Shown here one piece after another: positions 46,322-58,009 of a DNA stretch of 64,000 nucleotides. Source of the stretch: Epiperipatus broadwayi (taxonomy: Eukaryota; Onychophora; Udeonychophora; Euonychophora; Peripatidae); the NCBI GenBank assembly GCA_028023455.1, contig JAQFVV010000278.1:1207676-1271675 (forward strand). Reading direction: 5' to 3'. Below the pieces are notes generated by a model. The model was not told the DNA's origin. It worked only from the letters and a program-made list of their open reading frames with translations, and did not search any database. A program made the position numbers and the translations under genes. Each line of letters opens with the position of its first letter. The first letter of the stretch is position 1.

Positions 46322-47800
46322 ATTTATACAAATACTATTAACAAATCACAATGGATTATCTTCCAAATCAATAAAGCTAAGTTATTTAACTTTATATATA
46401 ATTACTCTAATAGGTCTAATATTATTAATAATCTACTATAATCAAATGTTAATATCAAAGCTTAGTATTTAAATTAAATTTAAGATCTATATCAATGAGC
46501 TTTAAATTTAATCAAAGTAAATTATTCTATGTAATGGGATTCAAATACCAATTTCATCACCTGCTCTTATCAATTTTATAATATCATAAAATTATCATCT
46601 TTACAACTAAATACTAAATTGCTATGGATGGATGTTATAGTCTAAAAGAATATGCAAGCATATAATTATAATCACCCTTATTTATCCTAAGCAATTAATA
46701 TGTTTGTGCTTTATAACTTGGCTAACTAGCTCAGATATAAATTTCTATCTTAAAATAATTATTGCATGTGAGTAACAAAATAATTATGATAATCTTCTAA
46801 TTAACCAATCAGTGTATTACTATATAAAATGTATACTTAGTTCAAATGATAATGTATTGGACTTACTATAAAAAATATGTAATTGTACAAACACTAATCC
46901 GATCACTATAATTCCTGGACTGTCTTATGAGTATTTATTATAACCTATATGGTGTAAGTGAATAGGTGACTATTATCTAATAAATATTATCCAATAAGTT
47001 TGCATTATAAACTGAATGACAACTCAAGCAAGTTTACTTGTTTTAAATGAATTTAAAATTTATTAACAAAAAATATTATAACAAAAGTAAATGACAAATA
47101 GGCAAAAAATGTTTGAATCGCATGCCAATCTTCATTTCTAATGGTAAACCATTAAAATAAACTGATATAAATTCTGAGTTCAAATACTTCATCAACATAT
47201 GAAATTATATCTGCAGATGGAAACAATTCCCACCTACAATATTACAGTGTTACCTTTTATATTTCATTATTGAAACATTTTGTTCATACCTTATATCCAT
47301 TTTTCATAGACAATATTAAGATGATTTTGAATGCTATAAATTACTTTATTTCTTTACCTAATTGCCAATAATCCAATCCAGTTTTTCTGGACAAATATAT
47401 TTTTTTACCCCATAATTTTTATAGTTAATAAGAAAATATTTTTAAAATAAATATAAAAAATATCAAAGAGAAGAGCTTTGCATCATTGAATGTCAGAACA
47501 TCAGAGAATGAATTTCAATTGTTCAGTTTCTCTTATAACCTTATATAACTGTCATTATTAAAACCAAGGTTATATTTTTTATTTACTCTTATAACAAAAT
47601 CACCCTCCATTCTACATTTAAAATTGCTTTTACAACAATAATAATAATAATATGAAAAAAATATATTTTACAATCATTACTCATATAATAAATAATATCC
47701 ATGTTTTAAAATGCAATGAATATTCTTTTAATTCAATACTAACTAAAATAATTTACAATACATTCTCACCATACTGTACTGGAAACATATTATATATATA
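46322..47800. other. AT-rich stretch, nothing recognised
   Basis: About 1.5 kb, A/T-rich, dense stops, ending in the short (TA)n run into which the second LTR element has inserted. Confidence 0.5.
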
Positions 47801-47805
47801 TATAT

Positions 47806-49639
47806 TGTAACACCACCGCCGTGCGGTTAAAGACCCCAGCCGCACTTAATTATGTGATCGACCGGTTAACCACCGATGATGATGATTACCACAAGCAAGA
47901 AGCCAATATACACCCTAAAATCGAGTATATATTCTTAATTGAACACTGACATAATAAAATATCATCCCAGCATTATATTTCCCAATTAAACGCTTCTTCT
48001 CTGCTGGGCAAATTATTTGTATCGAATAATTAGTTCTGCCCAGCGCCTGGAATATTTATAAAATTTCCCGGAATTATCACGGTACAGCAGGAATATAAAC
48101 TATAGCACTTCCTTCCTTTACTCTATTTACAATACAGACTGGATTTATTTATCCATTTAGCTTACTTTATTTTATTCCTCAATTAATCAACTTGTTAGCT
48201 CACTGATCTAATTTTAATTCACTCTAAGTAGTTATTCGCTTGGTAGAGAAAAGAAAACGCAAATGACTAAGTACTTCCTTTTATAAATAAAAATTTAATT
48301 TGCAATTCGCTAATTCTAATTAATAATAAAATCCTAAAATACACATATATATCCACACACTAACATAATAAATACATAAATATACAATAAAGAATATAAT
48401 TCAAATGAAACATTAAATAAATTATCGTAACTCAATTGTTACCTTCTCATACATTAATAGATTACAATCATAAGTTCTTTTAATGATAACTGTTCGAAGT
48501 GTTGCGCAACTTTTTAATAATTTAGTTCTGACTGATTTCTTATTTCAAATTAATTCTGACATGCATGTATTAATAGTTACCTAGGTATGATTTTTCCAAT
48601 GTCGGGTCAACCATCGAGGGGGAAAACCTTCCCTTCTTTTGCAGAGATGGTTGCTCGCTTTTTCAGACGTTCCAGTGAATGGAGTGAGAGTTTATAGTCT
48701 TTTGACGTGGGTTTGTTTCCTTTCTAATTCCACATTTTAGTCGGTATTCATCCCTTTAACATTCTACTTCGAATCTCCAGGCAGATCTGGTTCTGTAACG
48801 GCGGTCTCTTCTCGGCAGCATTTTAGTTGTTATAAGTAGTGAGCGAATGGTTAGACGGAGATAGACCGAGCAAACACCCGGTGTTTGCCACTAGCCCTCC
48901 ATGTCAGCGTACCCTTCTATTATTATTTTGTTAAATTCTAGCCAGCAAAAAAAAACACAACCGGTTACTGCTAAATCAGCTCTGCTTATTCTCTCGCTGT
49001 CTTGCTATCTAATGTCTCTAATTGCCTCTTTCCTTTTCATTCTTATCTTACCAATCTATCTGGAATTTTTTTTATACAGTTTACATTTTTCCAATTTCTA
49101 ATTACAATTTTCATTTCATTCTTTTGATACATTTAATATTGAATGCCACTAATTGCAACATTCCTTTTCATTACTTTATCTCGTACCAATCTATTTGGAA
49201 ATTTGGTACAAGTTTACATTTTTAATTTTACAATTATAATTAATTTCTTTCATTCTTTTAAATATTGAATGTTACTAATTGCAACATTCCTTTCTCTCAC
49301 TTTATCTTGTACCAATCTATTTGGAAATTTGGTACAAGTTTACTTTTTTTAATTTCACAATTATAATTATTCTTTCGTTCTTTTTACACGTGATTTTCTT
49401 ATTTAACAAAGAAAGAAAGAGACGCGTTCAGTTTTACACCCCTCCCCTTTCCTTTCTAATCTTTCATCATTATTTAGCTTTTCTAATTTCTTTTAAAATC
49501 AGTTTTTAGAATCCTTTTAACTAAATTTTTTTCTTTCTTTTCTTTTTTTTTTATTTCTTTTAACGAACCCTTCTCTTTATTAATATTATTGAGAATCAAT
49601 AATATATACATGCGAGCCTACATTTATGTAGATATCGCA
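47806..49639 (-). repeat. 3' LTR (left copy) of the gag-only element
   Basis: 1,834 bp, unusually long for an element with such a short interior. On its own strand it starts TGCGATATC and ends GTTACA. It contains a tandem internal repeat (about 49,015-49,380), each later unit with a GTACCAA...TTGGTAC inverted repeat. The short readings at 48,901-49,509 recur in the other LTR and are not genes. Confidence 0.92.
49015..49380. repeat. Three imperfect tandem units (~126-131 bp) inside the LTR
   Basis: Landmarks caacattcctttctctcact / caacattccttttcattact are 126 bp apart, with a more diverged first unit starting attgcctctttcc at 49,021. Units two and three contain a GTACCAA...TTGGTAC hairpin around a 12-base centre. 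The same array is in the right LTR (about 53,787-54,153). It may hold LTR regulatory sites (inference). Confidence 0.75.
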
Positions 49640-49665
49640 TTACACCGCTCCCCATTTTTTTAAGA
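49640..49665 (-). promoter_or_regulatory. Polypurine tract of the gag-only element
   Basis: On the minus strand, AAAAAAATGGGGAGCGG lies a few bases before the 3' LTR edge, where the primer for plus-strand DNA synthesis is expected. This supports the minus-strand orientation. Confidence 0.65.
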
Positions 49666-49939
49666 ATTAAAATCTACTGGAGTTATTTTCTGAGGTCAAG
49701 CCATTTTAATTCTTAACCCCTATCTTCCTTTATTACTATATTTTTTTTTTTTCTTCTTCTTGATATAAACTTTAATGGTACCCTTTTAGTATGTATAACT
49801 TCCGTATGATGAGATTATCTTAGAGAGACAACTAGGTTAAACTATCTGCATTCCATTTGATTTATTTGAACTGCCCAAACACTTTTAATCTCCCCCGAAC
49901 ATTATTCTGCACAGAGAGTTGATTTTTTTTTTTTTTCAG

Positions 49940-50090
49940 TAAGACGGATCATGAGCCCAGATCTCTGCTGAGTCCTCATTCTATTTTTAGTTTAATTCTT
50001 CGTATCTTTCCAATACCTTTGGGATTTTCACCCAGTACGACGGATAATGAGCCCAGATCTCTGCTGAGTCCTCATTCTAATTTTTTATTT
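49940..50090. repeat. Duplicated ~45-bp block in the element's non-coding 3' part
   Basis: The block gacggat-atgagcccagat followed by ctctgctgagtcctcattct occurs at 49,943 and 50,039, 96 bp apart. The copies differ at one or two bases. It lies between gag and the purine tract. A packaging or RNA-structure role is possible but not shown. Confidence 0.75.
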
Positions 50091-50379
50091 ATTTTCCTGT
50101 CTATCCTTATGTGTATAGACAAGATTAACACACACACTCCCTATTTTTTTTTCTTTTTATGAACGGCAAGACGGCTTGACCAAGCTCAAATGCAATCCCC
50201 GCATGATTCATATCTGCACACATTTGTCTCAAAATCCAGACCCTCATTCATATATTCGCTACTTTTCGTAGTTCACCATCCCCCCTACATTTCCATTATC
50301 ATGTGGATTATCGTGTTCAAAGTCCAGGGTCGGTATCCTTTAGTCATCAACAGGTGTTTGTCCAGTTGCTTCTTTTCTT

Positions 50380-51462
50380 TTAGTTCCTATCGGGAGGTTC
50401 TTTCTTTTTTTTCTGGGGAATATACCCACTTGTGCTAGGGAATGGACTATTGTCCCTCCGTCTATCAAAGCCTCTGTCCTCATTCGGATACTTCCCTCTC
50501 TGATCCCCTTCATTCTGCCTAGGCCCTATAGCTCCATCCGAGCCGCCATAAAATCTACCGCTATCTTCCCCGTACCTTCGTTGGGGTTTACCTGGTCCCA
50601 CATTTATCACAGGATCTCTCGGAGGTTTGAATCCTCGATCCTCTATCCTACGACCAGAATGAGCGCTGTCGAACGCATTGAGTAGTTCCGCGACCTGTTC
50701 GACCGTTTTCCGTTCAGTGCCTATCAGCACTTGCTCAACATTTTGCGGCAAATTGTGTCTGATTACACGAATAATTTGCCTCTCTGATAATGGACTAGCA
50801 GTGAGTGCGCGCAATTTCGCTACCTGGCGACGGAAAAATGGCGTAAACGTTTCTCCCTGTCTCCACCTGTCTTGTGATATCTGGTGCCGAATGTTTTCCT
50901 GGTGCTCTTCGCTCCAGTAACTGGTGAGCAAAGCTGTCTTATAATCCCCAAATGTTTTTGGTTTTTCAAACAACGAGTCCCACCATTCCTGTGAAGCATT
51001 CTGTAGGTGACTGCATGCGATGGCAATCATGGCTTCTTCATCCAATCCATTCAATGTGCCGTACCTTTCAAGGCTACCCAGGTGTTCTATGGGGTTTTCT
51101 CCCATGTGGCCCGAAAAAACTCGAATTTTCAAAAATTGATTTATCGTTACTACGTTATTGCGCCTGCTATCCCACAAACTTGTCCCTCTCATATTTTTAA
51201 CCTCTTCTACTTCTCGACACACAGTTTCTATTTTATCCTCAAAATGTGCCATCCTTCCCTCTACTTTCATCACAACCTCTTGTTCTAAATTATTTACTTC
51301 TCCAGTGAGTCTCTGCTCTAAGTTTTCTAGTAACTCAGCCTGTCCGTTTAACCTTTCATTCGTGACAAAAATCTGATTTGAGGTTTCTTCAACCCTTTTA
51401 CTTAACTCTTCATTTTTTATGTCGAATTTGTCAACCAACTGTTTTTGCCACTCGTCTATCAT
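50380..51462 (-). CDS. gag: Gag (capsid and basic tail) of the gag-only element
   Basis: A 360-residue protein. Residues ~1-90 are a predicted coiled coil (heptads rich in E, K, L, V). From about residue 107 a Ty3/gypsy-type Gag capsid domain follows: FLKIRVFSGHMGENPIEHL, then ACSHLQNASQEWWDSL (the WW pair is characteristic), then a basic R-Q-F-Q-AKLRAL region. The tail (residues ~270-360) is rich in Arg, Gly and Pro, ending KKKKEPPDRN, and has no zinc knuckle. The coiled coil continues directly from the reading at 51,470-51,844, only 8 bp upstream in another frame. So the start at 51,462 is probably an internal Met and the gene is frameshifted. The protein would form particles using enzymes supplied in trans. 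Confidence 0.8.
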   Translation of the reverse strand: MIDEWQKQLVDKFDIKNEELSKRVEETSNQIFVTNERLNGQAELLENLEQRLTGEVNNLEQEVVMKVEGRMAHFEDKIETVCREVEEVKNMRGTSLWDSRRNNVVTINQFLKIRVFSGHMGENPIEHLGSLERYGTLNGLDEEAMIAIACSHLQNASQEWWDSLFEKPKTFGDYKTALLTSYWSEEHQENIRHQISQDRWRQGETFTPFFRRQVAKLRALTASPLSERQIIRVIRHNLPQNVEQVLIGTERKTVEQVAELLNAFDSAHSGRRIEDRGFKPPRDPVINVGPGKPQRRYGEDSGRFYGGSDGAIGPRQNEGDQRGKYPNEDRGFDRRRDNSPFPSTSGYIPQKKKKEPPDRN

Positions 51463-51469
51463 CTTTTTA

Positions 51470-51844
51470 TTATCTTCTCTTCAATTCCTTCATAAACCTT
51501 TGCTGATCTTCTATCATTTTCTTATTTATTTCATCTCTCTGCTCATCTCTTTCCCTTATCTCCTTTATGAACTGCCGTTGATCCTCCCCCATTTTCTCCA
51601 TCATTTTTATTAAATTATAAATTTCTATACTAACTTTCGGCTCTTGTTTATCATCATTAATGTCAATTTCATTTCCACTACTGGTTTCTATTTCTCTTTC
51701 CCTATCTGTTTCTCCGGACAATTCCGTTTGTTCTTCACTGGTACTTTTCGTGGTTGCAAGTTGATCGTCCATTTTCGCTTTCGACCTCGTTTGCATTGAC
51801 TCTAAATAAATGTTATCACTGACTAAGTAATTATTTTCTCCCAA
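51470..51844 (-). CDS. gag: N-terminal part of Gag of the gag-only element, separated by a frameshift
   Basis: A 124-residue reading. After an acidic, Ser/Thr-rich start (residues ~20-75) it enters a charged coiled coil (EDQRQFIKEIRERDEQR, then KKMIEDQQRFMKEL). It stops at TAA about 8 bases before the Met of the next reading, which continues the same coiled-coil character in the +1 frame. I read the two as one interrupted gag of about 485 residues. Whether this is a mutation, a programmed frameshift or two proteins cannot be told from one copy. Confidence 0.65.
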   Translation of the reverse strand: MGENNYLVSDNIYLESMQTRSKAKMDDQLATTKSTSEEQTELSGETDREREIETSSGNEIDINDDKQEPKVSIEIYNLIKMMEKMGEDQRQFIKEIRERDEQRDEINKKMIEDQQRFMKELKRR

Positions 51845-52558
51845 TTATTATTAAATGCAATACTGTTTATCAACGCTATTTCATATTAGGTACGTTTGCT
51901 GGCCTGCCCCGTCCTCATCCATTAACTCACTTGTTTATGCTGCTTTAAAGATCCCCTTAAACTCACAAGCCCTTTTTTTTTTTTTTTCAAATAATAAAAT
52001 CTTTTCCCTCTCTTGATTTTATTTATTTATATAATGTAGATCGTGCCTAGAAAATTTTACCCCGTCTCTTTCTCTCTTTTTATAAAATTCAGTTGTCTTT
52101 TGCTCCACTTTCCCTCTCTCACCAAGCGATCTTTTATTATTATTCTATATTTTTATCTAAACCTTAGGTCTATTCTACTGTCTCTACAACTACTATATAA
52201 CTACATATATACGGTTATGCCGTCTAATCCTTATTTTAACACTTTTTTCTTTTAACACTATTTTGTCGTTTTTATATATATTTTTATAATAACACATATA
52301 AATTCTTAACTTGAACAAAACCCCTTTGTTGTTTGTTTTTTTTTTTTTTCTTTATTTTAAAAAAAAACTTTTCTTTCTTCCCTTTTTTCCCTTTTTTTTT
52401 TTTTTTTTTTATAAAATATTTCTCAGTCTAAATTCGGTTTTCCGATTGTTTGACTTTATTTAACCTCGCTGTATAGATCACATATGGGTATATCTATTTT
52501 ACTCAGGGCGCTATAATTTAATTCAATCTGCTTTTTTTTTTTTTCTGAATGTGACAAT
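51845..52558 (-). other. Leader of the gag-only element
   Basis: About 710 bp between the primer-binding site and gag, strongly A-rich on the element's strand (T runs of 13-19 on the plus strand). It contains no conserved reading frame. It is the place for packaging signals. Confidence 0.5.
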
Positions 52559-52576
52559 ATCCCGGACTGGCCCCCA
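52559..52576 (-). promoter_or_regulatory. Primer-binding site resembling tRNA-Pro type
   Basis: On the minus strand TGGGGGCCAGTCCGGGAT starts four bases after the LTR edge (GTTACA). It differs at two adjacent positions from TGGGGGCTCGTCCGGGAT, the tRNA-Pro site known from gammaretroviruses. A tRNA-Pro or similar isoacceptor is the likely primer (inference). Confidence 0.7.
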
Positions 52577-52580
52577 AAAC

Positions 52581-54413
52581 TGTAACACCACCGCCGTGCG
52601 GTTAAAGACCCCAGCCGCACTTAATTATGTGATCGACCGGTTAACCACCGATGATGATGATTACCACAAGCAAGAAGCCAATATACACCCTAAAATCGAG
52701 TATATATTCTTAATTGAACACTGACATAATAAAATATCATCCCAGCATTATATTTCCCAATTAAACGCTTCTTCTCTGCTGGGCAAATTATTTGTATCGA
52801 ATAATTAGTTCTGCCCAGCGCCTGGAATATTTATAAAATTTCCCGGAATTATCACGGTACAGCAGGAATATAAATTATAGCACTTCCTTCCTTTACTCTA
52901 TTTACAATACAGACTGGATTTATTTATCCATTTAGCTTACTTTATTTTATTCCTCAATTAATCAACTTGTTAGCTCACTGATCTAATTTTAATTCACTCT
53001 AAGTAGTTATTCGCTTGGTAGAGAAAAGAAAACGCAAATGACTAAGTACTTCCTTTTATAAATAAAATTTAATTTGCAATTCGCTAATTCTAATTAATAA
53101 TAAAATCCTAAAACACACATATATATCCACACACTAACATAATAAATACATAAATATACAATAAAGAATATAATTCAAATGAAACATTAAATAAATTATC
53201 GTAACTCAATTGTTACCTTCTCATACATTAATAGATTACAATCATAAGTTCTTTTAATGATAACTGTTCGAAGTGTTGCGCAACTTTTTAATAATTTAGT
53301 TCTGACTGATTTCTTATTTCAAATTAATTCTGACATGCATGTATTAATAGTTACCTAGGTATGATTTTTCCAATGTCGGGTCAACCATCGAGGGGGAAAA
53401 CCTTCCCTTCTTTTGCAGAGATGGTTGCTCGCTTTTCAGACGTTCCAGTGAATGGAGTGAGAGTTTATAGTCTTTTGACGTGGGTTTGTTTCCTTTCTAA
53501 TTCCACATTTTAGTCGGTATTCATCCCTTTAACATTCTACTTCGAATCTCCAGGCAGATCTGGTTCTGTAACGGCGGTCTCTTCTCGGCAGCATTTTAGT
53601 TGTTATAAGTAGTGAGCGAATGGTTAGACGGAGATAGACCGAGCAAACGCCCGGTGTTTGCCACTAGCCCTCCATGTCAGCGTACCCTTCTATTATTATT
53701 TTGTTAAATTCTAGCCAGCAAAAAAAACACAACCGGTTACTTCTAAATCAGCTCTGCTTATTCTCTCGCTGTCTTGCTATCTAATGTCTCTAATTGCCTC
53801 TTTCCTTTTCATTCTTATCTTACCAATCTATCTGGAATTTTTTTTATACAGTTTACATTTTTCCAATTTCTAATTACAATTTTCATTTCATTCTTTTGAT
53901 ACATTTAATATTGAATGCCACTAATTGCAACATTCCTTTTCATTACTTTATCTCGTACCAATCTATTTGGAAATTTGGTACAAGTTTACATTTTTAATTT
54001 TACAATTATAATTAATTTCTTTCATTCTTTTAAATATTGAATGTTACTAATTGCAACATTCCTTTCTCTCACTTTATCTTGTACCAATCTATTTGGAAAT
54101 TTGGTACAAGTTTACTTTTTTTAATTTCACAATTATAATTATTCTTTCGTTCTTTTTACACGTGATTTTCTTATTTAACAAAGAAAGAAAGAGACGCGTT
54201 CAGTTTTACACCCCTCCCCTTTCCTTTCTAATCTTTCATCATTATTTAGCTTTTCTAATTTCTTTTAAAATAAGTTTTTAGAATCCTTTTAACTAAATTT
54301 TTTTCTTTCTTTTCTTTTTTTTTCTATTTCTTTTAACGAAACCCTTCTCTTTATTAATATTATTGAGAATCAATAATATATACATGCGAGCCTACATTTA
54401 TGTAGATATCGCA
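52581..54413 (-). repeat. 5' LTR (right copy) of the gag-only element
   Basis: 1,833 bp, same sequence as 47,806-49,639 apart from about ten small differences seen by eye. It drives the element from its right side on the minus strand. Readings at 53,794-54,281 are LTR artefacts. Confidence 0.92.
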
Positions 54414-54849
54414 ATATATATATATATATATATCTTCCCATTACAATATTACATATATCATATAAATATAACAACATATATATTTAAGACATTAATTTTT
54501 CATGCGTTTTGTTTATAATCTGTTATTCAGGAATGTAATAACCAAAATATATAAAATAAAAAAACAATAATAATTTTATTATAATTATAAACTTTAATAT
54601 TTATATATGCATTTTAAATGAAAAATATTAATTTCATAATTTTATGTAGCAATAATAATAACACATGTCTTGCTTTAATATTTCATTGTCATAGTAATCT
54701 ATTTTAATGTTTTTGGGGCTATTATTACATTCTCTATTAAAATCAACTAACCATAAAAATATACATACTTGGCTTCTATCACATACTAAACTTACACCAA
54801 ACTTCAGTTGACACAATATATATATAGTAAAAATCAGCGAACACTTAGG
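54414..54849. other. AT-rich spacer after the gag-only element
   Basis: About 430 bp starting with the (AT)n run that hosts the insertion. The 84-codon minus-strand reading at 54,634-54,888 shows no recognisable motif. Confidence 0.4.
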
Positions 54850-57720
54850 CAATATTGTACCGGTCAGAATTGTATGTTCGTCTAACAAGAATTAGGACCT
54901 AAGCAAAAGTACCTAGAGTTCAATCATATACGAGATACACAGGTCAGGGATACTCATGAACTCCGCCCTATTGCCCACTTCCCAAGTCTATCACATTACA
55001 AACAACATTTCTGATGATAGCAGCCTACCCTTCAATTTACTCCGGCCCAGAAAGGTTCAGCAAAGATACAAGAGACCTACGGCTTAACTAATTGATAACG
55101 CAAAGTAATGATAGATGTGCACACACAAACCAACAAAAATATCCAAAAAATAGCTTATTAAATGTAAATTTATTAAACGTAATATTAATAATAATTGATT
55201 AATCATGTGAATCACTAGATATGGAGATTTACAATGAATTAGAAATTATATATATTGAACACTCGATTTAGGTTTCACTTATGGTCACTTGGGCATTCCA
55301 TGTCAAACCGGATAACATAACAAGGTTTGATGGATATGCACCACTAAATATACATAATGATAAATTAATTATTTGAACAGATGCGGCTTAATATGCTAAT
55401 GTGATTTAACGGGTTGCTATTACTCACGCTATGATATTCCTAAATTAAGGAAACTAACCAATGACAATAGCTTTTAGAATGAATGCTTATAAGATTTTAA
55501 ATTACATAGAATATGACCAAACTTAATAACAGTACGAGGGTTTTTATTCAACATATGATTACATTTAAATTAAGATGAATATAACATAATTTGATAACTA
55601 TACGCGAGCTTTTATAACGATTATATTTTAAATAATAAATGATCTAACAAGTTTTGATTACATTTGGATTTCATGGAAGGTACATTAATTATAGATCAAT
55701 TATTTTGGAACATTATGAGATGATTCATTTATTTCTTATCTGCGAAGAGAAATAGGAAAAGCATGATCATTTTGATATTGTCGTAGATCGGAGTCAACAT
55801 TTATAGATTTTCTCAATAGTTAATTAATGATGTATTAATAGCGGTTGAACGAAGGATGGGTAGCGCTAATAAGCGATAATATATATAATAAAGTTAATTA
55901 AATTTAAACTATAACGAGAATTTTGGGATGGCTTAGGGAAATTATATCATTACGGCTTATAGACATCTGAACCATATGAAAGGATAGGAACGATAACGTG
56001 TGAACCGCATGATAAGGCCTGAGCGGACGAGGAGCTTCATCAATTTGGGAGCGAAGAAAAATAAGCTTATCCGCACTTGTGACGGATAGCATCGGGAATT
56101 GGTTGGCAAGATACTATGGTTCCGACTCGTCGAATGTTAACCCATAGCAGCGCTTACCTAACCTAAGACAATCTGTAAGAGCTGGGGCCTCCACGCTCTG
56201 TCGAGAATTGTGCTATATATATATTCCATTAATGAGAGAAAGTATGACAAAGCCATTTTTGAATTAGGAACGTTATCACCGGGACACGTTACGAAAGCTG
56301 TCAGGTTTGATTTACCCTGATTTATACAGCCTTAAAATACTAATTAAGTCTAACGTAATGAAATAATGATCTAAAAGCAGTCCCAAACGGGGGCATACAA
56401 CTTACTTAAAGAATTTATTCAATATCTTAAGGATAAAATATTAAAAACATTAAAATTCCTTCGTTAAACGCATATTAATCCGCCCGAGAAATAAGTGACT
56501 TAAATTATCGTTAGATGGCGGGCTACTTATAAAATGAATCATTTAGACATAAAGATCTGAATTAAATTTATGTAATACTCAATTTTCATCATGTTAATCA
56601 ATAGCGTGGAGCAATAGTAAATTATTTATTTTAAATAGCAGTGAAAAGCATAATATTCATTAATAAAACATAGTTTAGGAATATCTCTCGATCGGGCGAA
56701 TTTTATAATGTAAGAAAGCTTACGTTTACGATTAAATATTCCGCAATGGCAGAATAGCAAAAATAAATAGGATTGATTCGCCAGATCGAGTTATTAGCAT
56801 ACTAAAATTTGATATGATTTGCATAATATTAAATAAACATTGCCGCATTAAAATAAAAATACAAGGAGAGTGAGAACCTAGCATTCGAGTTTATAAAGTG
56901 AGAATTACAGTTTAAATATAAAACAAAAAGAAATCAAAAAAGAAAAGAGGTCATTGTTTAGGCAGTTAATCGGCTTAGCATTACCGATAGAGAAATAAGC
57001 AATTACATTTTTACATTAGGAAAAATTTCAGAACTAGAAATGTTTAAAAGACATACATTAGCTGATGGGAAATAACATTATTGGAGGTTTACATTTATAT
57101 TTTACAATAGAAGAGGTTATTAAGATGAAAGTTCATTTTTGCGGCAGGGAATTACCTTTCTTTCCGATGAATTTCCAGCCGGGTGCGCACGTGTTGGTTC
57201 CATGTTTGATAAAAGAGTTAATTTAGCTACAAATTGATGAAATTAAGGTTTCAGTCCATTCTTTATTCAATATAAAGTTCATTTTGGCAGTAATTTATGA
57301 ACGATGGTTTCCGAGTATTTAGGCATCGGTTAGATTTTTGGAGAGATCCGGGGAAGCAAATCTATGTTTTACTAGCTCGTCATGTTACCGTTCAGAGGGG
57401 CGTGACTTCCCCTTAGCAACGCGTTAGAAAAAATGACATGTCTCTCCTCTAGTTAGAAAATGTGGTTGTATTTATACTCGTTGTCACCGCCGATGGGTAG
57501 TTCCCGGATGTTTTAATAACTACAATGATACAGCATATTTTGGACTACAAACGAGATTAAGTTCGAGAGTTGGTTTTGATCTACTTTAGGCTGAAAATAG
57601 ACCTGCGGAATCAACGTTAACTAACATGACGTTTAAATAAATCTATATTATAATAAAACAGATTTTTTTAGAATTTGGAAGACGGTAAGTCTTTTATTTA
57701 CTAATTTTACGTCACACTCT
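54850..57720. other. Compositionally distinct non-coding block, possible solo LTR or unknown element
   Basis: This ~2.9 kb has more CG dinucleotides and fewer simple repeats than its surroundings. It contains no open frame beyond about 60 codons and shares no segment with the other families here. A promoter-like patch lies near 57,395-57,500 (ggggcgtgacttcccc, then tatttatactcg). On the minus strand it would begin TGTGACGTAAAA (57,705-57,716), a style common at LTR starts, and could end GGTACA (about 54,857). I found no matching target duplication, so the limits and nature are uncertain. Alternatively it may simply be unique host DNA. Confidence 0.35.
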
Positions 57721-58009
57721 CGAACTTTCTCTCTATTAAAATATATGTATGAATAAAATATACATTATGCAACGCTTTAAATTATTAAAGTTTATCTGTT
57801 ACACACACATATGCATGATTGTTTACCGTAATGAAAATATATAATTTTTTTTTATGCATATTAATTTTAAATGAATTTAAAGTTTACAAATACATAAACA
57901 ATCACGTGCATTGGTATACCTTCACTCCCCAGTGGTCTATAATTAAATGATTAGGTTTGAACCCATGTTTGGAGGTTTCAAACATTATTAGAAAGTGAAG
58001 CCAAATGTG
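57721..58009. other. Short spacer
   Basis: About 290 bp, A/T-rich, nothing recognised. Confidence 0.4.

Larger units (their letters stand above)
47806..54413 (-). mobile_element. Gag-only LTR retrotransposon (non-autonomous), minus strand
   Basis: Two direct repeats of 1,834 and 1,833 bp (47,806-49,639 and 52,581-54,413) start TGTAAC and end ATCGCA on the plus strand, with TG...CA edges. They enclose 2.94 kb. The element is inserted in an (AT)n run, with ATAT on both sides as a likely 4-bp target duplication. Orientation is minus: a primer-binding site lies beside the right LTR and a purine tract beside the left one, and the only coding sequence is a Gag on the minus strand. No protease, RT, RNase H or integrase is present, and ~740 bp after gag is non-coding. 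It must depend on another element's enzymes. The LTRs differ by roughly five substitutions and five one-base indels by eye, so the insertion is recent. Confidence 0.9.

Noticed and set aside
49022-49509. Readings shared by 49,022-49,509 and 53,794-54,281
   Set aside because: These are LTR sequence of the gag-only element; coding runs on the opposite strand and the readings have no domain.
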